In this document: piece after piece, positions 34,009-41,351 of the stretch | Layout of the letters: each line of letters opens with the position of its first letter | How positions within the stretch are numbered: position 1 is the first letter of the stretch | DNA from: Rhodoferax sp. | Lineage (GTDB): Bacteria > Pseudomonadota > Gammaproteobacteria > Burkholderiales > Burkholderiaceae_C | Assembly (NCBI RefSeq): GCF_030697375.1 | Contig: NZ_JAUYQD010000032.1 | Location: 1 to 43,006 of the forward strand | Reading direction: 5' to 3' | Length of the DNA: 43,006 nt | Translations under genes and position numbers: made by a program | Notes under the pieces: generated by a model | Databases searched by the model: none | The model's input: the letters and a program-made list of their open reading frames with translations, nothing else | Told to the model about the DNA's origin: nothing

Positions 34009-34677
34009 TTAGGCGTAGCTCACCCAGTCGGCGTGCTCGGGGCCGTCCAGGTGCGGCAAGGTGTTGTAGGTCACCAGGGTGTGGTGTTTGGGGGTGAAGG
34101 CGAATTCGGTGACCGAGCTGTTGCGGATGCGCAGGTTCAGGCCGATGGTGGTCTCCGGCGTGGTGCCCAGGATATGGCCCACGGCGGTGGAGATCGGGCC
34201 GCCGCTGCTGACGATCAGCACATTGCCGCTGTGGTGCTGGCGCACATGGTCCAGCGCGCTGGTCACGCCCTGGACAAACTCGGGGTAGGTGGACATGCCC
34301 TTGGGGCTGACCACGCCGTTCATCCACTGCGTCAGCCCGTCGCGCAGCAGGCGGAAATGCTGTTTGGCCCCGTCCAGGGTGTCGGGCTTTTCCATGGGGT
34401 GGGGGTTGATGGTGGCGATCAGCGCATCGCCGTCGAACTCATTGAGCCCGGGCCAGGGCAGCGGCTCCAGCGTGTATCCCGCGCCCTCACGGATGCCGTC
34501 CCAGGTCTGCACATGGCGGCGCAGGGTGCCGCACAACACGGCGTCGAACTGCAGGCCTTTGTGCCGAAAGTAGCTGCCCAGGCGCACGCTCTGCCGGTGC
34601 CCGAGTTCACTCAAATTGTCGTAATCCGCAGCGCCAAATGACGCCTGGCCGTGGCGTACCAAGTATAAATTTCCCAT
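34009..34677 (-). CDS. Histidine phosphatase family protein (222 aa)
   Basis: Phosphoglycerate-mutase-like fold with catalytic motif YLVRHGQASF at the N-terminus. Other active-site elements are GTLRRHVQTWDGI, LNEFDGDAL and LIVSSGGPISTAVGHIL, where the second catalytic His of the usual SHG motif reads SGG. The normal motif is (V)(S/T)HGG, so a catalytic residue may be altered. Convergent with the CusF-like gene, 9 bp apart. Substrate unknown. Confidence 0.85.
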   Translation of the reverse strand: MGNLYLVRHGQASFGAADYDNLSELGHRQSVRLGSYFRHKGLQFDAVLCGTLRRHVQTWDGIREGAGYTLEPLPWPGLNEFDGDALIATINPHPMEKPDTLDGAKQHFRLLRDGLTQWMNGVVSPKGMSTYPEFVQGVTSALDHVRQHHSGNVLIVSSGGPISTAVGHILGTTPETTIGLNLRIRNSSVTEFAFTPKHHTLVTYNTLPHLDGPEHADWVSYA

Positions 34678-34720
34678 GCCGAGAATTTAAGCCAATCGTG
34701 CCTCCAGCCCTTGTCATACG

Positions 34721-34747
34721 TGCGACAGCAGCTATGAATTCAGGAGC
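34721..34747 (+). repeat. Dispersed short repeat, copy 4 (intergenic)
   Basis: TGCGACAGCAGCTATGAATT, then CAGGAGC: the left half matches the family core, the right half is diverged. It lies in the gap between the phosphatase start and the PhzF-family stop. Confidence 0.45.
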
Positions 34748-34769
34748 GCTTGCGCGGCAGCAGCGGTAT

Positions 34770-35711
34770 TCAGAGCGTGACCTGGCCGTCGATGCAGGTG
34801 ACGGAGTCACCGCCGACCCAGACTTGGCCCTGCGCGTCTTGTTCGATGCTGACGCGTCCGGCGCGGCCTATGCAGGTGCCCTGGGCCGCGAGGTAACGCG
34901 TGGGGGCATGGCCGTCGGCAATCAGCCACTGCGCCAGGCTGGCGTTGAAGCTGCCGGTGACCGGGTCTTCGCTGACGCCGATGTCGTGCGCAAAAAAGCG
35001 CACCTCCACGGTGGGTTCCATGTCCTCTGGCAGGGGCTCCTGGGTGCTGCGGGGGCCAAAGGCGCGCGCTTCCCGGTTGCCGCGTGCTATCAAAGTAGTA
35101 GCTGCTTGCGCAGTATCCACGGCGGCTACACCCACTCCGGGCACCAAACCTTCGAGCGCGGCGTGGTTCGGGGTGAGCTGCAGCACGGTTTGGCGGCTGT
35201 CCAGCAAGAGGCCCAGCCAGGTGGGGCCGTTGTTGAGCAATTGCGCGGCAATGATTTGCTCGGGCTGGATGCCCAGCGCGGCCGCCACCCGGGCCAGCAC
35301 GGCGGGGCTGGGGTTGCTGCGGGTCAGCGGCGGCGCGGCAAAGGCCAGGCGCTGCCCGTCACGGCGAATGCGCACCAGGCCCACGCCGCACTCCTGGGTG
35401 ATTAACGTGGGGCCGGCGGCGTGCCCGCCGTTTTTCTCCAGCCAGGCATGGCAGCTGCCCAGCGTGGGGTGGCCGGCAAAGGGCAGCTCGGCGCCGGGCG
35501 TGAAGATGCGCACTTGGTAGTGGGCGCCCGCGGCCGCGCCCTGGGCGCTGGGGGGCAGCAAAAAGCTGGTTTCCGACAGATTGGTCCAGCGCGCGAAATG
35601 CTGCATTTCTTCGCTGGACAGACCGGTGCCGTCCAGCACCACGGCCAGCGGGTTGCCGTAGTAGGGGGTGGCGGTGAAGACGTCAACTTGTTTGAAGGGG
35701 CGGGTTTGCAT
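34770..35711 (-). CDS. PhzF-family isomerase/epimerase (313 aa)
   Basis: Diaminopimelate-epimerase-like fold of the PhzF family: FKQVDVFTATPYYGNPLAVVLDG at the N-terminus, NLSETSFLLPP with the catalytic Glu, FTPGAELPFAGHPTLGSCHAWL, and GVSEDPVTGSFNASLAQWL near the end. No phenazine genes are nearby, so it probably isomerises another cyclic or amino compound made in this operon. ATG 35711 heads the conserved region; ATG 35735, seven bases after the GST stop, would add eight residues. It is the last gene of the six-gene operon. Confidence 0.9.
   Translation of the reverse strand: MQTRPFKQVDVFTATPYYGNPLAVVLDGTGLSSEEMQHFARWTNLSETSFLLPPSAQGAAAGAHYQVRIFTPGAELPFAGHPTLGSCHAWLEKNGGHAAGPTLITQECGVGLVRIRRDGQRLAFAAPPLTRSNPSPAVLARVAAALGIQPEQIIAAQLLNNGPTWLGLLLDSRQTVLQLTPNHAALEGLVPGVGVAAVDTAQAATTLIARGNREARAFGPRSTQEPLPEDMEPTVEVRFFAHDIGVSEDPVTGSFNASLAQWLIADGHAPTRYLAAQGTCIGRAGRVSIEQDAQGQVWVGGDSVTCIDGQVTL
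35085..35112 (-). repeat. Dispersed short repeat, copy 3 (inside the PhzF-family gene)
   Basis: On the minus strand TGCGCAAGCAGCTACTACTT, then TGATAGCA. In-frame, coding for residues about 200-209 (DTAQAATTLIA). Same strand as the gene. Confidence 0.65.
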
Positions 35712-35742
35712 GGGGTTTTCGAGGGAAGAGGGCATTGCGTTT

Positions 35743-36378
35743 TCAGGACAGGGGCAGGTCCAGCACGCCGCGTGTGGCCGGGCGCGCCAGGATGGCGGCG
35801 AACCAGCGCTCCAGGTGGGGCAAGCTGGGGTGTGCCTGCGGCAGGCCAAACCAGCGGTGGATCTCGCAGGCGATGGGGATATCGGCCATGGTGAAGGCAT
35901 CACCCGCCATGAAAGCCTGCCCTTGCAGATGGGTGTCGAGCAGCTGCAGCAGCGGCTCGGTGGCGGCCACCGATTGCGCGATCACGGCCAAGTCGCGTTG
36001 TTCCGCCGGGGTGCGAAACCACTGCATGAAGGCCGGACTGCCTGCGCGGTTCAGGGTGGTTTGCTGCCAGTCCATCCAGCGCTCGGCGTCAAAGCGGGCC
36101 GCCAGATCCTGCGGGTACAGGGTGGAGGCGGCAAGCGTGGGGGCTCCATATTTGGCGCACAGGTAGCGCACGATGACGTTGGACTCCCACAGCACCAATG
36201 CGCCGTCTTGCAGGGTAGGCACCACGCCATTCGGGTTCAGGCTGCGGTAGGCCGGGGTGTGGACCACACCAAAGGCCCGGCCCGCATCGGTGCGCTCGAA
36301 AGGCACGCCCAGCTCTTGTGCGGCCCACACCACCTTGCGTACATTGAGGGAGCTCAAGCGTCCCCAGATATGGATCAT
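35743..36378 (-). CDS. Glutathione S-transferase family protein (211 aa)
   Basis: N-terminal thioredoxin-like domain (MIHIWGRLSSLNVRKVVWAAQELGVPFE, with Ser/Asn in the catalytic region) with the glutathione-binding NPNGVVPTLQDGALVLWESNVIVRYL. The helical C-terminal domain includes AFMAGDAFTMADIPIACEIHRW. It may detoxify or open an intermediate with glutathione. The start overlaps the Rid-family stop by 4 bp (ATGA). Confidence 0.9.
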   Translation of the reverse strand: MIHIWGRLSSLNVRKVVWAAQELGVPFERTDAGRAFGVVHTPAYRSLNPNGVVPTLQDGALVLWESNVIVRYLCAKYGAPTLAASTLYPQDLAARFDAERWMDWQQTTLNRAGSPAFMQWFRTPAEQRDLAVIAQSVAATEPLLQLLDTHLQGQAFMAGDAFTMADIPIACEIHRWFGLPQAHPSLPHLERWFAAILARPATRGVLDLPLS

Positions 36379-36794
36379 GCGGCGCTCCCTTGGTCTGCTG
36401 GGCCACCATTGCCGGTCACGGCGGTGAGGTTCATGGTCATCAGCGCACCGGGTTTGGGCAGGTCGGCCACACAGATGACGGTGCGGGCCGGGCGGTGGGT
36501 GCCAAACTCCTCGGCATAGGCGCGGTTCATTTCCGCGAAGTCTCCCACCTGTTTGAGGTAGACATGGACGTGCAGCACGTCGTCCAGCGACGCTCCGGCG
36601 CCGTGCAGCAGGGTGCGAAAGTTTTTGACGATTTGCCGCGCCTGGCTGTAAGCGTCGGGGCCGGCCATTTCGGAGGTCGCGGGATCGACCCCGGGGGTGC
36701 CCGAGATGGCGATGAAGGGCCCCGCCTTGGCGACATGGCTGTACGGCCCGATGGGGGCGAACAAAGGCGTGGAGAACTCGGTTTGAATGGTCAT
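36375..36794 (-). CDS. Rid-family protein, non-archetypal (139 aa)
   Basis: YjgF/YER057c/UK114 (Rid) fold: STPLFAPIGPYSHVAKAGPFIAISGTPGVDP, DAYSQARQIVKNFRTLLHGAGASLDDVLHVHVYLKQVGDFAEMNRAY. Archetypal RidA hydrolyses reactive imines from PLP enzymes and needs an Arg in the VARLPKD motif and a Glu in IEIEAIA. Here these are VADLPKPG (Asp) and MTMNLTAV (Asn). It is thus unlikely to be a standard imine deaminase and probably belongs to a Rid subfamily with another role. Start ATG at 36794; the frame is open to 36950 without family similarity. Confidence 0.87.
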   Translation of the reverse strand: MTIQTEFSTPLFAPIGPYSHVAKAGPFIAISGTPGVDPATSEMAGPDAYSQARQIVKNFRTLLHGAGASLDDVLHVHVYLKQVGDFAEMNRAYAEEFGTHRPARTVICVADLPKPGALMTMNLTAVTGNGGPADQGSAA

Positions 36795-36807
36795 GGGGTG
36801 GGGCCTC

Positions 36808-38010
36808 TCACGCTGTTTTCGGGTAAGTGGCCATGGCCTGGGCCAGTGCCGCCACACCTCGGTGGATCTCTTCCACACTGGGGGTGACAAAGGACAGGCG
36901 CAGGGTGCGCGGGTCACCACTGCTGGCGTAAAACGGCGCGCCGGGCACAAAGGCCACGCCCCGCTCCACCGCCAGGGGCAGCAGGTCCACCGCGTTCATG
37001 CCTTCGGGCAGCCGCGCCCACAAAAACATGCCGCCAGCCGGGGTGTTCCAGGTCAGCGTGTTGTCGGGGTGCACACCGGCCTGGGGGAAGTGCGTGGCCA
37101 GGGCTTGCAGCATGGCATCGCGCTGGGATTTGTACAGGGCGCGGATGGTGGGCACATGGCGGTCCAGAAAACCGTCTTGCATCACCTCGGCGATCATGCG
37201 CTGGTTGAAGCTGGGGCTGTGCAAATCGGCCGCCTGCTTGGCCTGCAGCAGCTTGGGGAACACGGCGGGCGGCGCCGCGATGAAGCCCATGCGCAGGCCC
37301 GGCGCCAGCACCTTGGAGAACGAGCCCAGGTAGATGCCGCCCTCGGGGTTGCGGGCGGTCAAGGGGGCGGGCGGGGGCGTGTCAAACCACAGGTCGCCAT
37401 AGGGGTTGTCTTCGATGATGGGCAGGCCCAGCGCGCTAGCCTGGGTGCTCAGGGCCGCGCGGCGCGCCTCGCTCATGGTGCGCCCGGTGGGGTTCTGGAA
37501 ATTGGGCAGCACGTACAAAAAGCGCGCACCCTTGCCTTTGGCTTGCAGATCGGCCAGGTCAATGCCGTCGTCGTCATTGGCCACACTCGCCACCTCGGGC
37601 TCCATGGGCGTGAAGGCCATCACGGCACCCAGGTAGGTAGGCGACTCCACCAGCACGCGGCTGCCCGCGTCAATCAGCACCTTGGCCACCAGGTCCAGGC
37701 CCTGCTGCGAGCCGGTGGTGATCATCACCTGGGCCGGGTCCACCTTCCAGGGCAGTTGCGCCGCCACCATTTCGCGCAGCGGGCCGTAGCCCTCGCTGGC
37801 GGCGTACTGCAAGGCGCCCACCGGGTCATCCTTCAGCACCTTGGCGCAGGCGGCTTCAAACTCGGCCACCGGAAAGGTCTTGGGTGAGGGCAGGCCGCCA
37901 GCAAAACTGATGATGCCGGGCTTTTCGGTGACCTTCAGGATCTCGCGGATCACCGACGGGTTCATTTTTGCGGCGCGGGCGGCCAGGGTCCATTGCGTTG
38001 TGTTCGTCAT
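36808..38010 (-). CDS. PLP-dependent aminotransferase, fold type I (400 aa)
   Basis: Aminotransferase of the 2-aminoadipate/LysN-like group: IISFAGGLPSPKTFP, YGPLREMVAAQLP, TTGSQQGLDLVAKVL, YVLPNFQNPTGRTMS, IIEDNPYGDLWFD and the PLP-lysine motif GSFSKVLAPGLRMGF, with a C-terminal Arg (TLRLSFV) for the carboxylate. The substrate amino acid is unknown. Its start overlaps the EamA gene stop by 4 bp; the Rid gene follows after 13 bp. The divergent MocR regulator shares the same fold. Confidence 0.92.
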   Translation of the reverse strand: MTNTTQWTLAARAAKMNPSVIREILKVTEKPGIISFAGGLPSPKTFPVAEFEAACAKVLKDDPVGALQYAASEGYGPLREMVAAQLPWKVDPAQVMITTGSQQGLDLVAKVLIDAGSRVLVESPTYLGAVMAFTPMEPEVASVANDDDGIDLADLQAKGKGARFLYVLPNFQNPTGRTMSEARRAALSTQASALGLPIIEDNPYGDLWFDTPPPAPLTARNPEGGIYLGSFSKVLAPGLRMGFIAAPPAVFPKLLQAKQAADLHSPSFNQRMIAEVMQDGFLDRHVPTIRALYKSQRDAMLQALATHFPQAGVHPDNTLTWNTPAGGMFLWARLPEGMNAVDLLPLAVERGVAFVPGAPFYASSGDPRTLRLSFVTPSVEEIHRGVAALAQAMATYPKTA

Positions 38011-38960
38011 GCTTTTTCCTTTACCAATTCAACAAAGTCCAGTTTGCGCGGCGCGGGCGCCGACAGGCGCTTGCCCAAAAATACGGTGGACACCACGGCC
38101 AGGGCAAACACCAGGGTCACGGCATCCAGCGGCTCACCCAGCAAGGGGATGGAGGCCAAAATGCTCAAAAAAGGCTGCAGGAGCTGGAGCTGGCTCACCT
38201 TGAGCGCGCCGCCAATCGCCAACGCACGGTACCACGCAAAAAAGCCGGCCCACATGGAGAAAACCCCCACATACGCCAGCCCCCACCAAGCCGAGGGGGC
38301 GACGGCATGGGTGGGCCAGGTGAGCAGGGCGCCGGGCACGGTGATGGGCAGGGCCATGACGCAGACCCAGCAGATCACCCGCTCGGCGCCCAGCGCCGGC
38401 GTCACCTGTGCGCCATACACATAACCCAAAGATGCGGCCAGCACCGCCCCCACCAGCAACAGGTCGGCCCACTCCAGCGCAAAGCCCTGTCCGTGCTGCT
38501 GGGCCCGCAGCACCGAGAAAGCAACGACCAGGCCACCGCCCGCGGCGGCGCACAGCCAGAACCCCAGGCGCGCCCGCTGGTGCAGCACCCAAGCCGCCAC
38601 GGCGGCGGTGCCCAGCGGCAGCAGCGCGGTGATGACGGCCGCATGGCTGGCGCTCACGCTGCGCAGTGCAAACCCCAGCAGCAGCGGGTAACCAATGGCG
38701 TTGCCCAGCAGCGCCAGCGCCAGCGGCTTGCGCTGCGCCGGGGTGGGCAGGGGCGGGCGCGTCAGCAGCAAAAAGACCAGCGACAAGACCCCCGCCAGCG
38801 CGGCCCGGCCAAAGGTCACAAACCAGGGAGACAGCTGCGGTGCGGCACTGCTGCCGGTGGCCAGCCGCGTCATCGGCAAGGTCACGGCAAACAGGGCCAC
38901 GCCCAGCAGGCCCAGCCACAGGCCCAGAGTTTCATTTTTTTGGTTCATGGTGGTATTCAT
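38007..38960 (-). CDS. EamA/DMT-family transporter (317 aa)
   Basis: Ten predicted membrane helices in two EamA repeats. The first half has FAVTLPMTRLA and LSPWFVTFGRAALAGVL. The second has WWGLAYVGVFSMWAGFFAWYRALAIGGALKVSQLQLLQPFLSILASIPLLGEPL, the typical second-repeat pattern. Members export amino acids or metabolites. It overlaps both neighbours by 4 bp, tying it to the LysE exporter and the aminotransferase. Confidence 0.9.
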   Translation of the reverse strand: MNTTMNQKNETLGLWLGLLGVALFAVTLPMTRLATGSSAAPQLSPWFVTFGRAALAGVLSLVFLLLTRPPLPTPAQRKPLALALLGNAIGYPLLLGFALRSVSASHAAVITALLPLGTAAVAAWVLHQRARLGFWLCAAAGGGLVVAFSVLRAQQHGQGFALEWADLLLVGAVLAASLGYVYGAQVTPALGAERVICWVCVMALPITVPGALLTWPTHAVAPSAWWGLAYVGVFSMWAGFFAWYRALAIGGALKVSQLQLLQPFLSILASIPLLGEPLDAVTLVFALAVVSTVFLGKRLSAPAPRKLDFVELVKEKA

Positions 38961-39580
38961 AAGGTGGACATCCAGGCGGCGGTGAAGACCAAGACCGCCG
39001 CCATGCCCCGGTTGAACCAGCGCAGCCGCTCCCCGGTGGCCACACCGCCCACCTGCGGCCCGCCCAGCCAGTCGCGCAAGATCGAGCCGATCAGCGCATA
39101 GGCCAGGTTGCTGACCAGGCCGAAGGCCAGCATCAGCGGCAGTACCAGGGCAAACCGGTCCCAGGCGTCGGCGCGCCCGGCCAGCCAGCCGGCCACCACG
39201 GTCAGGGCCAGCATCCAGGCCTTGATGTTGAGGAACTGCAGCGCCACGCCCTGCCAGAAGCTGACCTGCAGGCGGCTGTCATCGGCCTGCGCCAGCGCCG
39301 TGCTGCCCGCAAGGCGGATCGCCAGCCACAGCAGGTAGGCAATGCCCAGGGCCTGAATGCCCACCCGCAGCAGCGGCACCGCCACCACCAAGGCCCCCAG
39401 ACCGGCCGCGCACAGGCTGAACAGCAGGCCCCAGCCCACCGGCACCGCCACCACAAAACGCAGGGCGCGCTTCAAGCCAAAGTTGGCCGCCAGCGCCGTG
39501 GACAGGGTGGTGTTGGGCCCTGGTGTGAAGCTGGCGGCGCTGGCGAGCACCAGCAAGGCAGTGAGTTCGGTGGCATTCAT
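38957..39580 (-). CDS. LysE-family amino-acid exporter (207 aa)
   Basis: Six-helix LysE/RhtB protein: TALLVLASAASFTPGPNTTLSTALAANFGLKRALRFVVAVPVG is the hallmark N-terminus (SFTPGPN motif), and FLNIKAWMLAL is the conserved central motif. First gene of the operon, 122 bp from the divergent MocR gene. I chose the ATG at 39580; an open extension to 39634 runs through the operator region. Confidence 0.9.
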   Translation of the reverse strand: MNATELTALLVLASAASFTPGPNTTLSTALAANFGLKRALRFVVAVPVGWGLLFSLCAAGLGALVVAVPLLRVGIQALGIAYLLWLAIRLAGSTALAQADDSRLQVSFWQGVALQFLNIKAWMLALTVVAGWLAGRADAWDRFALVLPLMLAFGLVSNLAYALIGSILRDWLGGPQVGGVATGERLRWFNRGMAAVLVFTAAWMSTL

Positions 39581-39615
39581 GGGCCCACTGTAGCCTGAAT
39601 AACAGCACACTACCA

Positions 39616-39648
39616 ATACAGTTTTTGCAAACAAGGACTAAACTGTAT
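39616..39648. promoter_or_regulatory. Inverted-repeat operator between the exporter operon and the MocR gene
   Basis: ATACAGTTT (39616-39624) and AAACTGTAT (39640-39648) are perfect 9-bp inverted copies, 24 bp between arm centres and therefore on nearly the same DNA face. They lie in the 122-bp divergent promoter region. MocR/PdxR-type regulators commonly bind paired CTGTA-like sites placed this way, so this is the likely binding site. Confidence 0.75.
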
Positions 39649-39702
39649 CGCTGTCTGGAGTGGCACAGGAGGCCCCGGACACCCACCTTGTAGGACCTGC
39701 CC

Positions 39703-41139
39703 ATGCTGATGAAGACCGCCTCCCAATCCCTCACCGAGCAACTGGCTGCGCGCTTTGCCCAGCGCATCCGCGACCGGCTGCTCAACCCCGGCGCACGCCT
39801 GCCCTCGGTGCGCCTGTGCGCGCAGCAGCAGGGCGTGAGCCCCTCCACCGTGGTGGGCGCCTACGACCAGCTGCTGGCGCAGGGCCTGGTGGAAGCCCGC
39901 AAAAACCGCGGGTTTTATGTGCGAGAACGCACACTAGCCTCCGCAGAATATGCGCAAGCAGCTCCTAAAACAATAGCAAAAGTAGAAGGCGAAGAGGCCC
40001 CCGTGGTGCGCCACCGTGCGCCCCTGAATGCCACCGCGCTGATTCGCGGCATGTTCCACGCCATCAGCGACAAGCCGCAGCCCGGCATGGGCGTGTTGCC
40101 CAAGGAGTGGCTGCACACCACGTTTTTGTCCACCGCCGTGCGCCGCCACTGCAGTGTGGCGGCGCTCAACGCCTTCTCTTTGCAATACGGTGAAGCGGCC
40201 GGCGACCTGGGGCTGCGCCGGGCGCTATCGACCAAGCTCGCCGGTATTGCAGTGCAAGCCTCGCCCGAGCAAATCATCACCACCGTGGGCGCCACCCAGG
40301 CGCTGGACGTGGTCAGCCGCACCCTGCTGCGCGCGGGCGACCCGGTGATGGTGGAAGAACCCGGCTGGGCCATCGAGTTCGCGCGGCTGGAGGCCCTGGG
40401 CATGCGCATCCTGCCCGTGCCCCGGCGCGCCGACGGGCCTGACCTGGAGGTGATGGCCCGCTACTGCGAGGTGCACCGCCCCAAGCTGTTTGTGAGTGTC
40501 AGTGTGCTGCACAACCCCACCGGCTTTTGCCTGAGCCCCTCCAGCGCCTACCGCGTGCTGCAACTGGCCAGCCAGTTCGACTTTCATGTGCTGGAGGACG
40601 ACACCTACAGCCACTTCGCCCCCGAACACGCCACCCGCATGTGCGCGCTGGACGGCCTGCAGCGCACCATCTACGTGGGCGGCTTTGCCAAAATCCTGGC
40701 GCCCAACTGGCGCGTGGGCTACCTGGCCGCCCCGCCCCAGCTGGTGGAGCGCTTGCTCGACACCAAGCTCTTGACCACGCTGACCACCCCGGCGCTGATG
40801 GAAAAATCCTTGGCCTGGTGCATAGACCAAGGCCAGCTGCGCCGCCACGCCGAACGCATCCGCGTGCGGCTGGACGCCGCGCGCGCCCGCAGCGCCAAGC
40901 TGGCCCTGTCGCACGGTTGCACTTTCGCCGCCGAACCGGTGGGCCTGTTTGGCTGGGTCGATACCGGCGTGGACACCGACGTGCTGGCCCAGCGCATGCT
41001 CGACGAAGGCTACCTGCTGGCCCCGGGCGGGCTGTTCCACGCCGAGCGCACCCCCAGCAGCCTGATGCGCATCAACTTCGCGACCACCCAGGAGGCCGCG
41101 TTCTGGGACACGCTGGTGAGGTTGAGGGCGGAGCAGTAG
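39703..41139 (+). CDS. MocR-type regulator: GntR wHTH fused to an aminotransferase domain (478 aa)
   Basis: Residues about 5-78 form a GntR-type winged helix (LTEQLAARFAQRIRDRLLNPGARLPSVRLCAQQQGVSPSTVVGAYDQLLAQGLVEARKNRGFYV). After a linker comes a fold type I aminotransferase domain with TVGATQALDVVSRTLL, HNPTGFCLS, LEDDTYSHF and the PLP-lysine motif GGFAKILAPNWRVGYLAAP. Such proteins sense PLP adducts of amino compounds. Divergent from the LysE-led operon, which it probably controls. The linker (residues about 83-92) carries a copy of the dispersed repeat. AGGA precedes ATG 39703. Confidence 0.93.
   Translation: MLMKTASQSLTEQLAARFAQRIRDRLLNPGARLPSVRLCAQQQGVSPSTVVGAYDQLLAQGLVEARKNRGFYVRERTLASAEYAQAAPKTIAKVEGEEAPVVRHRAPLNATALIRGMFHAISDKPQPGMGVLPKEWLHTTFLSTAVRRHCSVAALNAFSLQYGEAAGDLGLRRALSTKLAGIAVQASPEQIITTVGATQALDVVSRTLLRAGDPVMVEEPGWAIEFARLEALGMRILPVPRRADGPDLEVMARYCEVHRPKLFVSVSVLHNPTGFCLSPSSAYRVLQLASQFDFHVLEDDTYSHFAPEHATRMCALDGLQRTIYVGGFAKILAPNWRVGYLAAPPQLVERLLDTKLLTTLTTPALMEKSLAWCIDQGQLRRHAERIRVRLDAARARSAKLALSHGCTFAAEPVGLFGWVDTGVDTDVLAQRMLDEGYLLAPGGLFHAERTPSSLMRINFATTQEAAFWDTLVRLRAEQ
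39951..39978 (+). repeat. Dispersed short repeat, copy 5 (in the MocR linker)
   Basis: TGCGCAAGCAGCTCCTAAAA, then CAATAGCA. In-frame, coding for YAQAAPKTIAK between the DNA-binding and aminotransferase domains, where extra residues are easily tolerated. Confidence 0.65.
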
Positions 41140-41202
41140 GGCGGCTACCCGTTACAGCGCCCAACAATGTAAACAAAATAGTGCTTTCTGGCATGCTGGG
41201 CG

Positions 41203-41230
41203 TGCGTAGACAGCTCCTGAATTTATAGCA
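41203..41230 (+). repeat. Dispersed short repeat, copy 6 (intergenic)
   Basis: TGCGTAGACAGCTCCTGAAT, then TTATAGCA. It lies in the 212-bp gap between the MocR gene and the Rhs-type gene; nothing else is seen in that gap. Confidence 0.55.
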
Positions 41231-41351
41231 AAAGTGACTGGGGGCACCGGCTGGGGCTTCGGGCGGGCAGCCTGCGCGCTAGGACAGTACGAGCGGGTGA
41301 TGGGGTAAAGTTCGGCGCAGTGAATCTATAAAAAAGCAGGGAGTGAGAGGG

